Source: Balneolales bacterium
GTDB lineage: Bacteria; Bacteroidota; Rhodothermia; Balneolales; Natronogracilivirgulaceae
Assembly (NCBI GenBank): GCA_007116685.1
Contig: SKIC01000109.1
Coordinates: 1-5,409 of the forward strand
DNA length: 5,409 bases
Direction of reading: 5' to 3'
In this document: one piece after another, positions 1-5,267 of the stretch
Numbering within the stretch: position 1 is the first letter of the stretch
How the letters are laid out: each line of letters begins with the position of its first letter
Translations under genes and position numbers: made by a program
The notes under the pieces: generated by a model
The model's database searches: none
Told to the model about the DNA's origin: nothing
The model's input: the letters and a program-made list of their open reading frames with translations, nothing else

Positions 1-118
1 CGTTGAGCTTTCCATCCGGTGATTGGGTTGATACAAAAGCGATTGGCCGGGGAACAACCCCGCCTATCAATAATTTATACCGTTCTTGTGATGATAAATC
101 GTCAGGATTAATATCCAT
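1..118 (-). CDS. Flavin reductase-like (FMN-binding split barrel) protein, N-terminal part
   Basis: The minus strand reads an open frame from an ATG at 118 to the window edge, giving 39 codons that start MDINPDDLSSQERYKLL. The segment VVPRPIAFVST at residues 21-31, followed by SPDGKLN, is the typical N-terminal signature of the flavin reductase-like, FMN-binding split-barrel family (VPRPIAxVST...DG..N). Members bind FMN and often reduce flavin with NAD(P)H, but the substrate of this one cannot be told from 39 residues. The start codon overlaps the hmgA stop in a TAATG arrangement, so the two genes share one base and are almost certainly co-transcribed and translationally coupled. Its place after hppD and hmgA suggests a role linked to aromatic amino acid catabolism. 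Most of the protein lies outside the window. Confidence 0.85.
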   Translation of the reverse strand, partial: MDINPDDLSSQERYKLLIGGVVPRPIAFVSTQSPDGKLN

Positions 119-1275
119 TATGCGTGAGGAATCCAGGAGTAATGATAAATGCCGTCGTCCATATCTTTGGCCGCTTTGGTCAAATATAACGGCTTAAAGG
201 TATCAATCATAACCGCATATTCTTCCGTTCCCTCTTTGCCAATACTTTTTTCTACTGTTCCGGGATGCGGACCATGAGGAATTCCTCCGGGATGATGCGT
301 AATACTGGCATATTCGACGCCTTTTCTACTCATAAATTCACCTTCCACATAGTAGAGCACCTCGTCCGAATCCACATTAGAATGATTATATGGCGCCGGA
401 ATGGCAAGGGGATGATAATCGTATTTGCGTGGACAAAAACTACAAATCACGTAATTATGCGCTTCAAACGTCTGATGAACCGGTGGCGGCTGATGCACAC
501 GGCCGGTAATAGGTTCAAAATCTTTCATGTTGAAAATCCACGGATACAGATACCCGTCCCAACCCACAACACTGAATGGATGTTGCTCAAAATAGTAATG
601 GTGCATTCTGCCTTGCTTACGAATTCGAACTTCAAATTCACCTGTTCCGCCGATATATAATGGCTCCTCCGGTCGGCGAATATCTCGCTCACAAAACGGA
701 GAGTTTTCCAGAAACTGCCCTAAATGCGAGCGATAGCGCTTAGGAATTTCAATCGGACCGGTAGAATCAATAACCAACAAACGGCGCTCTTTAGTGGAAA
801 ACACCATTTGATATGTAGTCCCTCTGGGGATATAGATATAGTCAAAAGGATGAAAATTGAGACGACCAAAGTTGGTTTGCACATACCCCTCGCCTTCGTG
901 CACAAAAATCATTTCATCATGCTCACCATTTCTGTAGAAATACTCCATTTCCTCATTGGGCCGACACAAAGAAATTTGCACATCATTATTGTAAAGAATG
1001 GTGATTCTGCCACTAATGGGATCACCCGCATACGGCAAATCATGGGTTAACAGATGATGATGCCGGAGCAAGTTTTCTTCCCATGGCTCAATTTTGATTT
1101 CCTCACCATGCTTGATGTCTTTTACCGTTGTAGGGGCAACCTCATGATACAATAAAGAGGAACTGCCACTAAATCCTTCCGCTCCGAAAAGTTCTTCGGC
1201 ATACAATTCGCCATTTTCTTTACGGAATTGTGTGTGTCGTTTATGTGGGATTTTTCCAAGTTGGTGGTAAATCAT
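118..1275 (-). CDS. hmgA: Homogentisate 1,2-dioxygenase
   Basis: This cytosolic non-haem iron enzyme opens the ring of homogentisate with O2 to give maleylacetoacetate in the tyrosine/phenylalanine degradation pathway. The protein is 385 residues, shorter than the roughly 440-residue human and proteobacterial forms, which is usual for this bacterial subgroup. The cupin core is clear. His298 (in PYNHSN), Glu305 (in SDEVLYYVEG) and His334 (in GIPHGPHPG) match the iron ligands His335, Glu341 and His371 of the human enzyme, and His267 (in PPVHQTFE) matches the active-site His292. There is one extra residue between the first His and the Glu compared with the human spacing. The ATG at 1275 (MIYHQLGKIPHKRH) is chosen: a start at 1311 would add 12 residues and lie inside the terminator hairpin. 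No clear ribosome binding site is visible. hppD lies upstream and a flavin reductase-like gene overlaps its stop. Assignment by motif and context is strong. Confidence 0.95.
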   Translation of the reverse strand: MIYHQLGKIPHKRHTQFRKENGELYAEELFGAEGFSGSSSLLYHEVAPTTVKDIKHGEEIKIEPWEENLLRHHHLLTHDLPYAGDPISGRITILYNNDVQISLCRPNEEMEYFYRNGEHDEMIFVHEGEGYVQTNFGRLNFHPFDYIYIPRGTTYQMVFSTKERRLLVIDSTGPIEIPKRYRSHLGQFLENSPFCERDIRRPEEPLYIGGTGEFEVRIRKQGRMHHYYFEQHPFSVVGWDGYLYPWIFNMKDFEPITGRVHQPPPVHQTFEAHNYVICSFCPRKYDYHPLAIPAPYNHSNVDSDEVLYYVEGEFMSRKGVEYASITHHPGGIPHGPHPGTVEKSIGKEGTEEYAVMIDTFKPLYLTKAAKDMDDGIYHYSWIPHA

Positions 1276-1302
1276 AATGATCAATTTTGTGAGATTTTGC
1301 GT

Positions 1303-1337
1303 AAAAAACACCTCTCAGGCTTCTAGACCTGAGAGGT
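1303..1337 (-). terminator. Intrinsic terminator between hppD and hmgA
   Basis: On the minus strand a perfect 10-bp stem (ACCTCTCAGG, 1328-1337, paired with CCTGAGAGGT, 1310-1319) encloses an 8-base loop. One base later it is followed by six T (1308-1303). This is a textbook rho-independent terminator, 21 bases past the hppD stop and 27 bases before the hmgA start. The plus strand has no T run after the stem, so it acts in one direction only. It should end many hppD transcripts before hmgA. Confidence 0.9.
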
Positions 1338-1358
1338 TGAGCATAGGTTATCTTAACA

Positions 1359-2492
1359 TCAAAGATTACCGCGACGATCCTGTTCGCGTTCAATGGCTTC
1401 GAAAAGTGCTTTAAAATTGCCTACTCCGAATCCTTTGGCTCCTTTTCTCTGAATAATTTCGTAGAAAAGCGTTGGACGATCAGAAACCGGCTTCGTAAAT
1501 ATTTGAAGCAAATACCCTTCTTCATCTCTGTCAACTAAAATTCCGAGCCTTTCCAAATCAGCAATATTTTCATCAATTTTCCCGACTCTGGCTTCGAGCG
1601 TTTGATAATAGGTTGTGGGTACGGTCAGAAATTCCACACCATTTTTCTGCAATTGGGTAACAGTGGCAACGATATCGTCTGTTAACATAGCAACATGCTG
1701 CACACCCGGACCGCCATTAAAATCGAGATACTCCTCGATTTGGCTTTTTCGCTTACCTTCAGCAGGCTCATTGATGGGGAATTTTATGCGTCCACGCCCA
1801 CCGGCCATCACTTTAGACATCAAAGCGGAATATTCGGTAGCGATATCATTATCATCAAAATGGATGTACTGATCAAAACCGAGAATATCCTTATAGAAAT
1901 CTACCCAGTCATTCATCTTGCCCAGCTCGACGTTCCCAACGCAGTGGTCAACAAACTCCAGGCCTACCGTTTCTACCGGTAAGTTTGATTCCCGATGCTC
2001 AAATTTTGGCCAGAAATGTCCGGGTTTGTATTGACTTCTATCCACAAAAGAATGGATAGTGTCGCCATAGGTAGCAATAGCAGCAAAAATTATAGTGCCG
2101 TTTTCATCAGAAATTTCCTGGGGTTCAATGACTCCCTTTGCACCACGTTTCACAGATTCGCTGTATGCTCTTTCAACATTCTCAACGGTCATTGCAATAT
2201 CTCTAACGCCATCCCCATGCTTTTTGCAAAAATCGGCAATAGGCGAATTTCCCGTAAGAGCCGAAGTTAACACGAATCGAATATTACCCTGCTGCAGCAA
2301 ATAACTGGCTTTATCACGAACTCCGGTTTCTAATCCACGATAGCCCACTAACTCAAATCCAAAACTCTGCTGATAGTAATGTGCAGCCTGTTTGGCGTTA
2401 TTTACATATAATTCCACATAATCAATATCTATCAGGCCGAGGTGGTCAACATATCCCTCTTCTTGAGGCCTTTCCATCGTTGTCTTTTGCAT
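1359..2492 (-). CDS. hppD: 4-hydroxyphenylpyruvate dioxygenase
   Basis: This Fe(II) enzyme converts 4-hydroxyphenylpyruvate, O2 and no external 2-oxoacid into homogentisate plus CO2, the step before HmgA in tyrosine catabolism. The protein is 377 residues and made of two vicinal-oxygen-chelate domains (about 20-155 and 175-345). The C-terminal domain carries the metal ligands His183 (FVDHCVGNV), His266 (GVQHVAML) and Glu345 (LFYEIIQRKG). Other family hallmarks are FPINEP at 238-243, the Gln in LLQIFTKP (330) and the closing helix GNFKALFEAIE at 358-368, whose Phe lines the active site in plant and bacterial homologues. The ATG at 2492 is preferred over the in-frame ATG at 2477 because AGGA lies 6 bases upstream of it. 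The gene has its own promoter-like region with a palindrome and is followed by an intrinsic terminator. It looks intact, and the assignment is firm. Confidence 0.97.
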   Translation of the reverse strand: MQKTTMERPQEEGYVDHLGLIDIDYVELYVNNAKQAAHYYQQSFGFELVGYRGLETGVRDKASYLLQQGNIRFVLTSALTGNSPIADFCKKHGDGVRDIAMTVENVERAYSESVKRGAKGVIEPQEISDENGTIIFAAIATYGDTIHSFVDRSQYKPGHFWPKFEHRESNLPVETVGLEFVDHCVGNVELGKMNDWVDFYKDILGFDQYIHFDDNDIATEYSALMSKVMAGGRGRIKFPINEPAEGKRKSQIEEYLDFNGGPGVQHVAMLTDDIVATVTQLQKNGVEFLTVPTTYYQTLEARVGKIDENIADLERLGILVDRDEEGYLLQIFTKPVSDRPTLFYEIIQRKGAKGFGVGNFKALFEAIEREQDRRGNL

Positions 2493-2498
2493 TTTCTA

Positions 2499-2502
2499 TC
2501 CT
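2499..2502 (-). promoter_or_regulatory. Ribosome binding site of hppD
   Basis: The minus strand reads AGGA six bases before the ATG at 2492. This is the clearest Shine-Dalgarno sequence in the window and decides the hppD start in favour of 2492 over the internal ATG at 2477. Confidence 0.6.
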
Positions 2503-2514
2503 GTTTTCTATTTC

Positions 2515-2528
2515 TGGAAGCGATTCCA
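2515..2528. repeat. Short palindrome in the hppD 5' leader
   Basis: TGGAA-GCGA-TTCCA is a 5-4-5 inverted repeat between the putative -10 box and the ribosome binding site of hppD. It could be a second regulator contact near the transcription start or a small leader hairpin. It is short enough to be chance. Confidence 0.35.
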
Positions 2529-2559
2529 CAAGTATACGATTTAGCCCACTAAATCGAAA
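2529..2559 (-). promoter_or_regulatory. Putative hppD promoter
   Basis: On the minus strand TATACT (2536-2531) is a good -10 box. TTTCGA (2559-2554), a weak -35 match, lies 17 bases upstream. Read as TATACTTG it is also one base from the Bacteroidota -7 consensus TAnnTTTG, but no TTG sits at the expected -33 distance. Transcription would start near 2524, leaving a leader of about 30 bases with an AGGA site. This is inferred from motif spacing only. Confidence 0.45.
2537..2556. promoter_or_regulatory. Palindromic operator candidate in the hppD promoter
   Basis: CGATTTAG-CCCA-CTAAATCG (plus strand) is a perfect 8-4-8 inverted repeat that fills the spacer between the putative -35 and -10 boxes of hppD. 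A dimeric regulator bound here would block RNA polymerase, so a repressor operator controlling tyrosine catabolism is the simplest reading. The regulator is not encoded in this window, and no family can be named from the site alone. Confidence 0.5.
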
Positions 2560-2855
2560 CCTAAATCAATCTGCTACAGAGGGTTTGATGGGGTTGGAGA
2601 GGAAATAAAAGGTCTAAAATATGCCTTCTGTATTTATCCATACGCTGTGGGGGATTTAGAGCTTTCCCTTGTGGATCGTGGTGTAGGCTCGAAAGCTATA
2701 TAGTCGTTCAAGCGTGCGCCGTGGCGTAGACTCTGGCACGATATAATGGCACTTGCGTCAAGATGACGCGGAATAGTGCGCCGGGTGAAGATCACCTCGG
2801 CGGGGAGTTAGTGGTGTAAATCGGGTTATAGTAATGTAAACTAAAAAAATCATAC
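2557..2855. other. Gene-free stretch between the two transcription blocks
   Basis: About 300 bases hold no convincing coding frame, tRNA or other RNA gene. The part near 2557-2700 is ordinary AT/GC-mixed DNA with one long-range inverted repeat, AGCTTTC at 2660-2666 against GAAAGCT at 2691-2697. The part from about 2718 to 2802 is a copy of the composite hairpin repeat that also occurs at 5145-5265. Confidence 0.7.
2718..2802. repeat. Composite hairpin repeat, copy in the hppD upstream region
   Basis: Three modules appear in the same order as at 5145-5265: GCCGTGGCGTAGAC (2718-2731), a hairpin GCGTCA-AGA-TGACGC (2755-2769), and a larger hairpin (2779-2802) with arms CGCCGGGTGA and TCACC-T-CGGCG around AGA. 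The first module differs from its counterpart at 5145-5158 by one base. In the larger hairpin both arms have changed together relative to the other copy and still pair, and both copies keep the single unpaired T in the right arm and a trailing GGG. Confidence 0.65.
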
Positions 2856-2890
2856 AAAAAGAGGGCCCTGCATATCCTGCAGAAGCCCTC
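2856..2890 (-). terminator. Intrinsic terminator of the arsR-rhodanese/oxidoreductase block
   Basis: On the minus strand, starting 26 bases past the oxidoreductase stop, GAGGGC-TT-CTGCA pairs with TGCAG-G-GCCCTC around a 5-base loop GGATA, giving 11 bp with a small internal loop. TTTTTG follows directly, and a seven-T run lies a little further on. This is a good rho-independent terminator closing the operon. On the plus strand the T content after the stem is weak. Confidence 0.85.
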
Positions 2891-2916
2891 GGGTCTTTGC
2901 TTTGTCTTATAATCTA

Positions 2917-4077
2917 TTATCTGTCGAAGTTTTTGATGAACCACATTTTTTCATCAATCACTTTTTCCCAGTGCTTGAACATGCCAGAGCCTTTGATATC
3001 TAACTCTGAAAGCTGAAAATCGCCTCCAACTTTGGTAGCCTGATTATCTCCTTGCTCCAATACGTAAGATCCTTTGGCATGGAAAACTTCATTGGGCTCT
3101 AAACCTGCTTGTTTTCTGGAGATGTTATGTGCTACGGTTTTAGCCTGATATTGGGCGAAAACACCCGCTTTTGGCAGACACTTATCGTCTTCCAATTCCA
3201 GGGAAATGATATCTCCAATAGCGTACACATCATCGAAATCAGTTTCGAGAGTATTTGAATTCACATCAATCCAACCTGAATCTCCAGCTAAGCCTGCATC
3301 AGTTATGAAATCAGGTAGTTTATGCTTTGGGGTATAAGCGAGTAAATCTACATCAGCTGATTTTTGGCTGCCATCACTGCTATCAAAAACCAATTTCCCT
3401 TCCTCAACTGCTTTATAGGTATGATTCGGATGATATTTGATTCCTTTTTCGGTCATCAATCGTTTTACTTCCCCGGAAATCTCATCACTGGCAAATTCCA
3501 TAGGCTCAGTTTCAGGAGTAAACAAGGAAATCGTTGCTTTTTCACGGATTCCTTTGTTTCTAAGGTAGCTATCTACCAAAAGTGCCGCCTCATAAGGAGC
3601 TACAGGAGATTTGAATGGTAGCGATGATACTACCACAGCAATATTGCCTTCCTCAAAGGTTTTTAATTGCTCGTAAAACCCTTCTGCACCTTGCAATGAG
3701 TAGAAATTGTGTCCGATATCCTCCAGGTCTGGAAGTGAATCGTAAGCCACTCCCAGGGAAATTACCATGCTATCGCCCTGATATTCTTTCCCATCAACAG
3801 TTACTTTTTTTGCTTTTGGGTCAACGGAGGAAATCTCACCTTGAACGACTTCTATACCGCCCAAAGCTGTTTTTGAAAGTTTCTCCTGAATCTGATGCGA
3901 TTCACGCTTTCCTACCATTAACCAGGTTAAAGAAGGACTATAAAGGCTGCTGTCGTTCTTTTCAAACAATACGATTTTTGAAACAATACCGTCTTCGTCG
4001 TTGCCTGATTTTTTGTTCAATTCTCTGGCGAGTGTTATTCCACCGAGGCCGCCACCCAATATTAATGTTGTTTTCAT
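2917..4077 (-). CDS. FAD-dependent oxidoreductase of the sulfide:quinone oxidoreductase / flavocytochrome c type
   Basis: The 386-residue protein has the two-dinucleotide-domain fold of the sulfide:quinone oxidoreductase (SQR) group. It shows an N-terminal FAD-binding GGGLGG loop at 8-13, VYAIGDI at 284-290 (the FAD ribityl-binding Asp is 289), LPKAGVFAQYQA at 301-312, and a Trp/Phe-rich C-terminus (about 366-384) like the membrane-contacting tail of SQRs. Known members pass electrons from sulfide to quinone or cytochrome. The motif usually read as KCPPAPYEA is here FKSPVAPYEA, with Ser157 in place of the active-site Cys. The only Cys in the whole protein is 300, so the usual redox disulfide cannot form and sulfide oxidation by the standard mechanism is doubtful. 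The ATG at 4077 puts the nucleotide-binding strand at the N-terminus as expected; a TTG at 4155 would add 26 unrelated residues and overlap the upstream gene. It follows the ArsR-rhodanese gene by 70 bases and is probably co-transcribed. Fold assignment is firm, substrate uncertain. Confidence 0.85.
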   Translation of the reverse strand: MKTTLILGGGLGGITLARELNKKSGNDEDGIVSKIVLFEKNDSSLYSPSLTWLMVGKRESHQIQEKLSKTALGGIEVVQGEISSVDPKAKKVTVDGKEYQGDSMVISLGVAYDSLPDLEDIGHNFYSLQGAEGFYEQLKTFEEGNIAVVVSSLPFKSPVAPYEAALLVDSYLRNKGIREKATISLFTPETEPMEFASDEISGEVKRLMTEKGIKYHPNHTYKAVEEGKLVFDSSDGSQKSADVDLLAYTPKHKLPDFITDAGLAGDSGWIDVNSNTLETDFDDVYAIGDIISLELEDDKCLPKAGVFAQYQAKTVAHNISRKQAGLEPNEVFHAKGSYVLEQGDNQATKVGGDFQLSELDIKGSGMFKHWEKVIDEKMWFIKNFDR

Positions 4078-4129
4078 CGTTTTTCTCTGTTTTGTTGATT
4101 TGTAAATTCTAATTGCCGGTTTTAACAAT

Positions 4130-4144
4130 CCGTCTAGTCGACGG
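4130..4144. repeat. Small hairpin in the intercistronic gap
   Basis: CCGTC-TAGTC-GACGG is a 5-5-5 inverted repeat three bases past the ArsR-rhodanese stop codon. No T run follows on the minus strand, so it is not a normal terminator. It may protect or process the mRNA between the two genes, or be chance. Confidence 0.35.
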
Positions 4145-4147
4145 CTT

Positions 4148-4810
4148 TCAGCCAACCGCTAATGGCTTGTTTTCAGCCAACCAGTCTGTAAACCCGTTTT
4201 CCATCCTTTTGGCTTTAAAACCTTGATATTTCAGGTACAAAACCGCCTCATCAGCCATCAGACACAAAGGTCCGCGGCAATACACTACGATTTCCTGATC
4301 TTTTGGCAGTTCGTCTAATGTTTTTTCAAGCATTTTCTTGGGACGTGATAAGGCATTTTTAATATGTCCTGCCTCAAATTCTTCTTCCGGACGCACATCT
4401 ATTAAATAGACTTCCCCTTTTTCGAGTTTTTTGTGAAGCTCATCTGTGCTAATCTGTTCTAATTGATTTCGTTTAGTCCTGAAATCTTCCAATAATGATT
4501 TAATCTCATCATTATGCTTAAAAGCCAATTTGCGAAGTGCATACCAGGTACTTCTAACTTCCTGTCCGGCTATTTTGTAATAGATATATTTGCCATGACG
4601 CTCGCATTCAACCAAACCTGAGTTTTTCAGCACCTGCAAATGCTGAGATGCACTCGCCACTGATAGATTGGTTTGTTTTGCAATGTATTCCACGGCAAAA
4701 ATCCCTTGAACCAGTAAATCCAGAATTTCTAACCTGCTGGCATGGCTTACTGCCTTGGTTACGCTGGCAAGGTGTTTATAAAGTGATGTTTTGAATTCGC
4801 GATTGGTCAT
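4148..4810 (-). CDS. ArsR-family transcriptional regulator fused to a rhodanese domain
   Basis: The 220-residue protein has two parts. Residues about 8-95 are an ArsR-type winged helix: HASRLEILDLL, a recognition helix around SVASASQHLQVLKNSGL (50-66), and a wing ending GKYIYYKI (73-80). Residues about 118-217 are a rhodanese domain with YLIDVRPEEEFEAGHIKNA (135-153), the active loop YCRGPLC (177-183, nucleophile Cys178) and the closing GFTDWL. Rhodanese domains carry sulfur as a persulfide on the catalytic Cys, so the likely role is a DNA-binding repressor whose activity responds to sulfane sulfur. The winged helix has a single Cys (69) and so lacks the two-Cys pair of SqrR/BigR-type persulfide sensors; sensing through the rhodanese Cys is therefore an inference. 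No Shine-Dalgarno sequence is visible before the ATG at 4810. Two matched palindromes lie just upstream, pointing to autoregulation of this gene and the oxidoreductase after it. Confidence 0.93.
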   Translation of the reverse strand: MTNREFKTSLYKHLASVTKAVSHASRLEILDLLVQGIFAVEYIAKQTNLSVASASQHLQVLKNSGLVECERHGKYIYYKIAGQEVRSTWYALRKLAFKHNDEIKSLLEDFRTKRNQLEQISTDELHKKLEKGEVYLIDVRPEEEFEAGHIKNALSRPKKMLEKTLDELPKDQEIVVYCRGPLCLMADEAVLYLKYQGFKAKRMENGFTDWLAENKPLAVG

Positions 4811-4817
4811 GCTAGTA

Positions 4818-4839
4818 CATTCAATAATTTTGTTGAATG
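4818..4839. promoter_or_regulatory. Operator candidate O1 (proximal) for the ArsR-rhodanese regulator
   Basis: CATTCAA and TTGAATG form a 22-base inverted repeat with an 8-base AT-rich centre, ending 7 bases upstream of the start codon and covering the predicted transcription start. The half-sites are identical to those of the distal palindrome at 4863-4884. Two matched AT-rich palindromes directly before an ArsR-family gene are the usual layout for autorepression. Confidence 0.75.
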
Positions 4840-4869
4840 AAATATAACAAGCAATAATCTAACATTCAA
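4839..4869 (-). promoter_or_regulatory. Promoter of the ArsR-rhodanese/oxidoreductase block
   Basis: On the minus strand TATATTTC (4846-4839) is one base from the Bacteroidota -7 consensus TAnnTTTG, and TTG (4869-4867) lies exactly 20 bases upstream, the normal distance for the -33 element. The -33 TTG sits inside the distal palindrome and the -7 box abuts the proximal one, so a bound repressor would cover both core elements. Transcription would start near 4833. Confidence 0.6.
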
Positions 4870-4886
4870 TATTTTTATTGAATGTT
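4861..4886. promoter_or_regulatory. Operator candidate O2 (distal) for the ArsR-rhodanese regulator
   Basis: AACATTCAATA and TATTGAATGTT form a perfect 11-bp inverted repeat around TTTT. The inner 22 bases share both CATTCAA/TTGAATG half-sites with O1. The two palindrome centres are 45 bases apart. Confidence 0.78.
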
Positions 4887-4933
4887 TTCAGAGAAATTAT
4901 TTTTTGGGTGTTGAAATCCTGTTTGATGCTACC

Positions 4934-4953
4934 GGACGTCAAGGGCGACGTGC
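4934..4953. repeat. Degenerate copy of the GGACGTC hairpin
   Basis: GGACGTCAAGGGCGACGTGC matches the perfect hairpins at 5053-5072 and 5298-5317 with three changes. The upstream flank GCTACC is shared with the copy at 5298. It looks like a decayed member of the same family. Confidence 0.55.
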
Positions 4954-4963
4954 TGATATAGTA

Positions 4964-4983
4964 GGTCATTGTCCTCGATGACC
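4964..4983. repeat. Inverted repeat GGTCAT/ATGACC
   Basis: A 6-8-6 inverted repeat. Read on the minus strand its centre is CGAGGACA, the same core as in the hairpin at 5268-5287, although the arms are different. Confidence 0.6.
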
Positions 4984-4993
4984 GGAATGAAAT

Positions 4994-5015
4994 ACGCAGT
5001 CGCCCGCGACTGCGT
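4994..5015. repeat. Perfect inverted repeat ACGCAGTCGC/GCGACTGCGT
   Basis: A perfect 10-2-10 inverted repeat, GC-rich and thus very stable as a hairpin (with a loop widened to about 4 bases). No T run follows on either strand, so it is not an ordinary terminator. Confidence 0.75.
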
Positions 5016-5022
5016 CCATTGT

Positions 5023-5158
5023 ACAAATCGAGACGATTTGTTTGTTGTTTTCGGACGTCGAGGACGACGTCCTACGGAGGGGGATCACCAAGGCGGGGAT
5101 TTTGTTACTTAATCCAATGGTTACATATTTCTACGGTATTGCCCGCCGTGACGTAGAC
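5023..5158. repeat. Long repeat block, copy A
   Basis: The block holds, in order, a perfect hairpin ACAAATCG-AGA-CGATTTGT (5023-5041), a perfect hairpin GGACGTCG-AGGA-CGACGTCC followed by TACGG (5053-5077), and a 28-base phrase at 5121-5148 that matches 5350-5377 with two differences. It ends with GCCGTGACGTAGAC (5145-5158), which recurs with one change at 2718-2731. Copy B starts at 5268. The segment between the hairpin and the 28-base phrase is 16 bases longer here than in copy B. Confidence 0.8.
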
Positions 5159-5191
5159 GATTTAAAGGATTGATTTTGGGCAAGGTTTAAC

Positions 5192-5207
5192 TTTCAGCTA
5201 ACTGAAA
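5192..5207. repeat. Inverted repeat TTTCAG-CTAA-CTGAAA
   Basis: A perfect 6-4-6 palindrome without the A/G-rich centre of its neighbours. It lies between copy A and the next hairpin and may be unrelated to the family. Confidence 0.5.
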
Positions 5208-5215
5208 ATTTGTTT

Positions 5216-5232
5216 AGCGTCAGGATGACGCT
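5216..5232. repeat. Hairpin AGCGTCA-GGA-TGACGCT
   Basis: A perfect 7-3-7 inverted repeat, equivalent to GCGTCA-AGA-TGACGC at 2755-2769 with the centre changed from AGA to GGA. It is the second module of the composite repeat shared with the hppD upstream region. Confidence 0.7.
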
Positions 5233-5239
5233 GAAGAGA

Positions 5240-5265
5240 CCGCCGGCTCAAGATGAGCTCGGCGG
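5240..5265. repeat. Hairpin CCGCCGGCTCA-AGA-TGAGC-T-CGGCGG
   Basis: An 11-bp stem with a single bulged T, third module of the composite repeat. Its counterpart at 2779-2802 has the inner stem GGTGA/TCACC instead of GGCTCA/TGAGC, so pairing is kept despite changes in both arms. Both end in GGCGGG-like sequence and keep the same bulge. Confidence 0.7.
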
Positions 5266-5267
5266 GT

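Noticed and set aside
3..197. Plus-strand open frame of 64 codons at the left edge
   Set aside because: It lies opposite the flavin reductase start and hmgA end, both of which have clear family motifs, and shows no recognisable protein feature.
1276..1311. Upstream ATG at 1311 as the hmgA start, adding 12 residues
   Set aside because: This start lies in the terminator stem and the added residues (MFFTQNLTKLII) are encoded by the T tract and an AT-rich spacer; family members begin near MIYHQLG.
2381..2608. Plus-strand open frame of 75 codons reaching into the hppD upstream region
   Set aside because: Half of it is antisense to hppD and the rest covers the hppD promoter and palindrome; no start signal or family motif is seen.
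3615..4112. Plus-strand open frame of 165 codons
   Set aside because: It is a shadow of the oxidoreductase on the opposite strand; the translation has no domain signature and no promoter or ribosome binding site.
4078..4155. TTG at 4155 as the start of the oxidoreductase, adding 26 residues
   Set aside because: The extension overlaps the upstream gene, resembles nothing, and would put 26 residues before the nucleotide-binding beta strand that normally opens such proteins.
5023..5051. Intrinsic terminator on the plus strand (hairpin 5023-5041 followed by a T-rich stretch)
   Set aside because: The T stretch is interrupted by G and no plus-strand gene ends nearby; the hairpin is better explained as a member of the repeat family.
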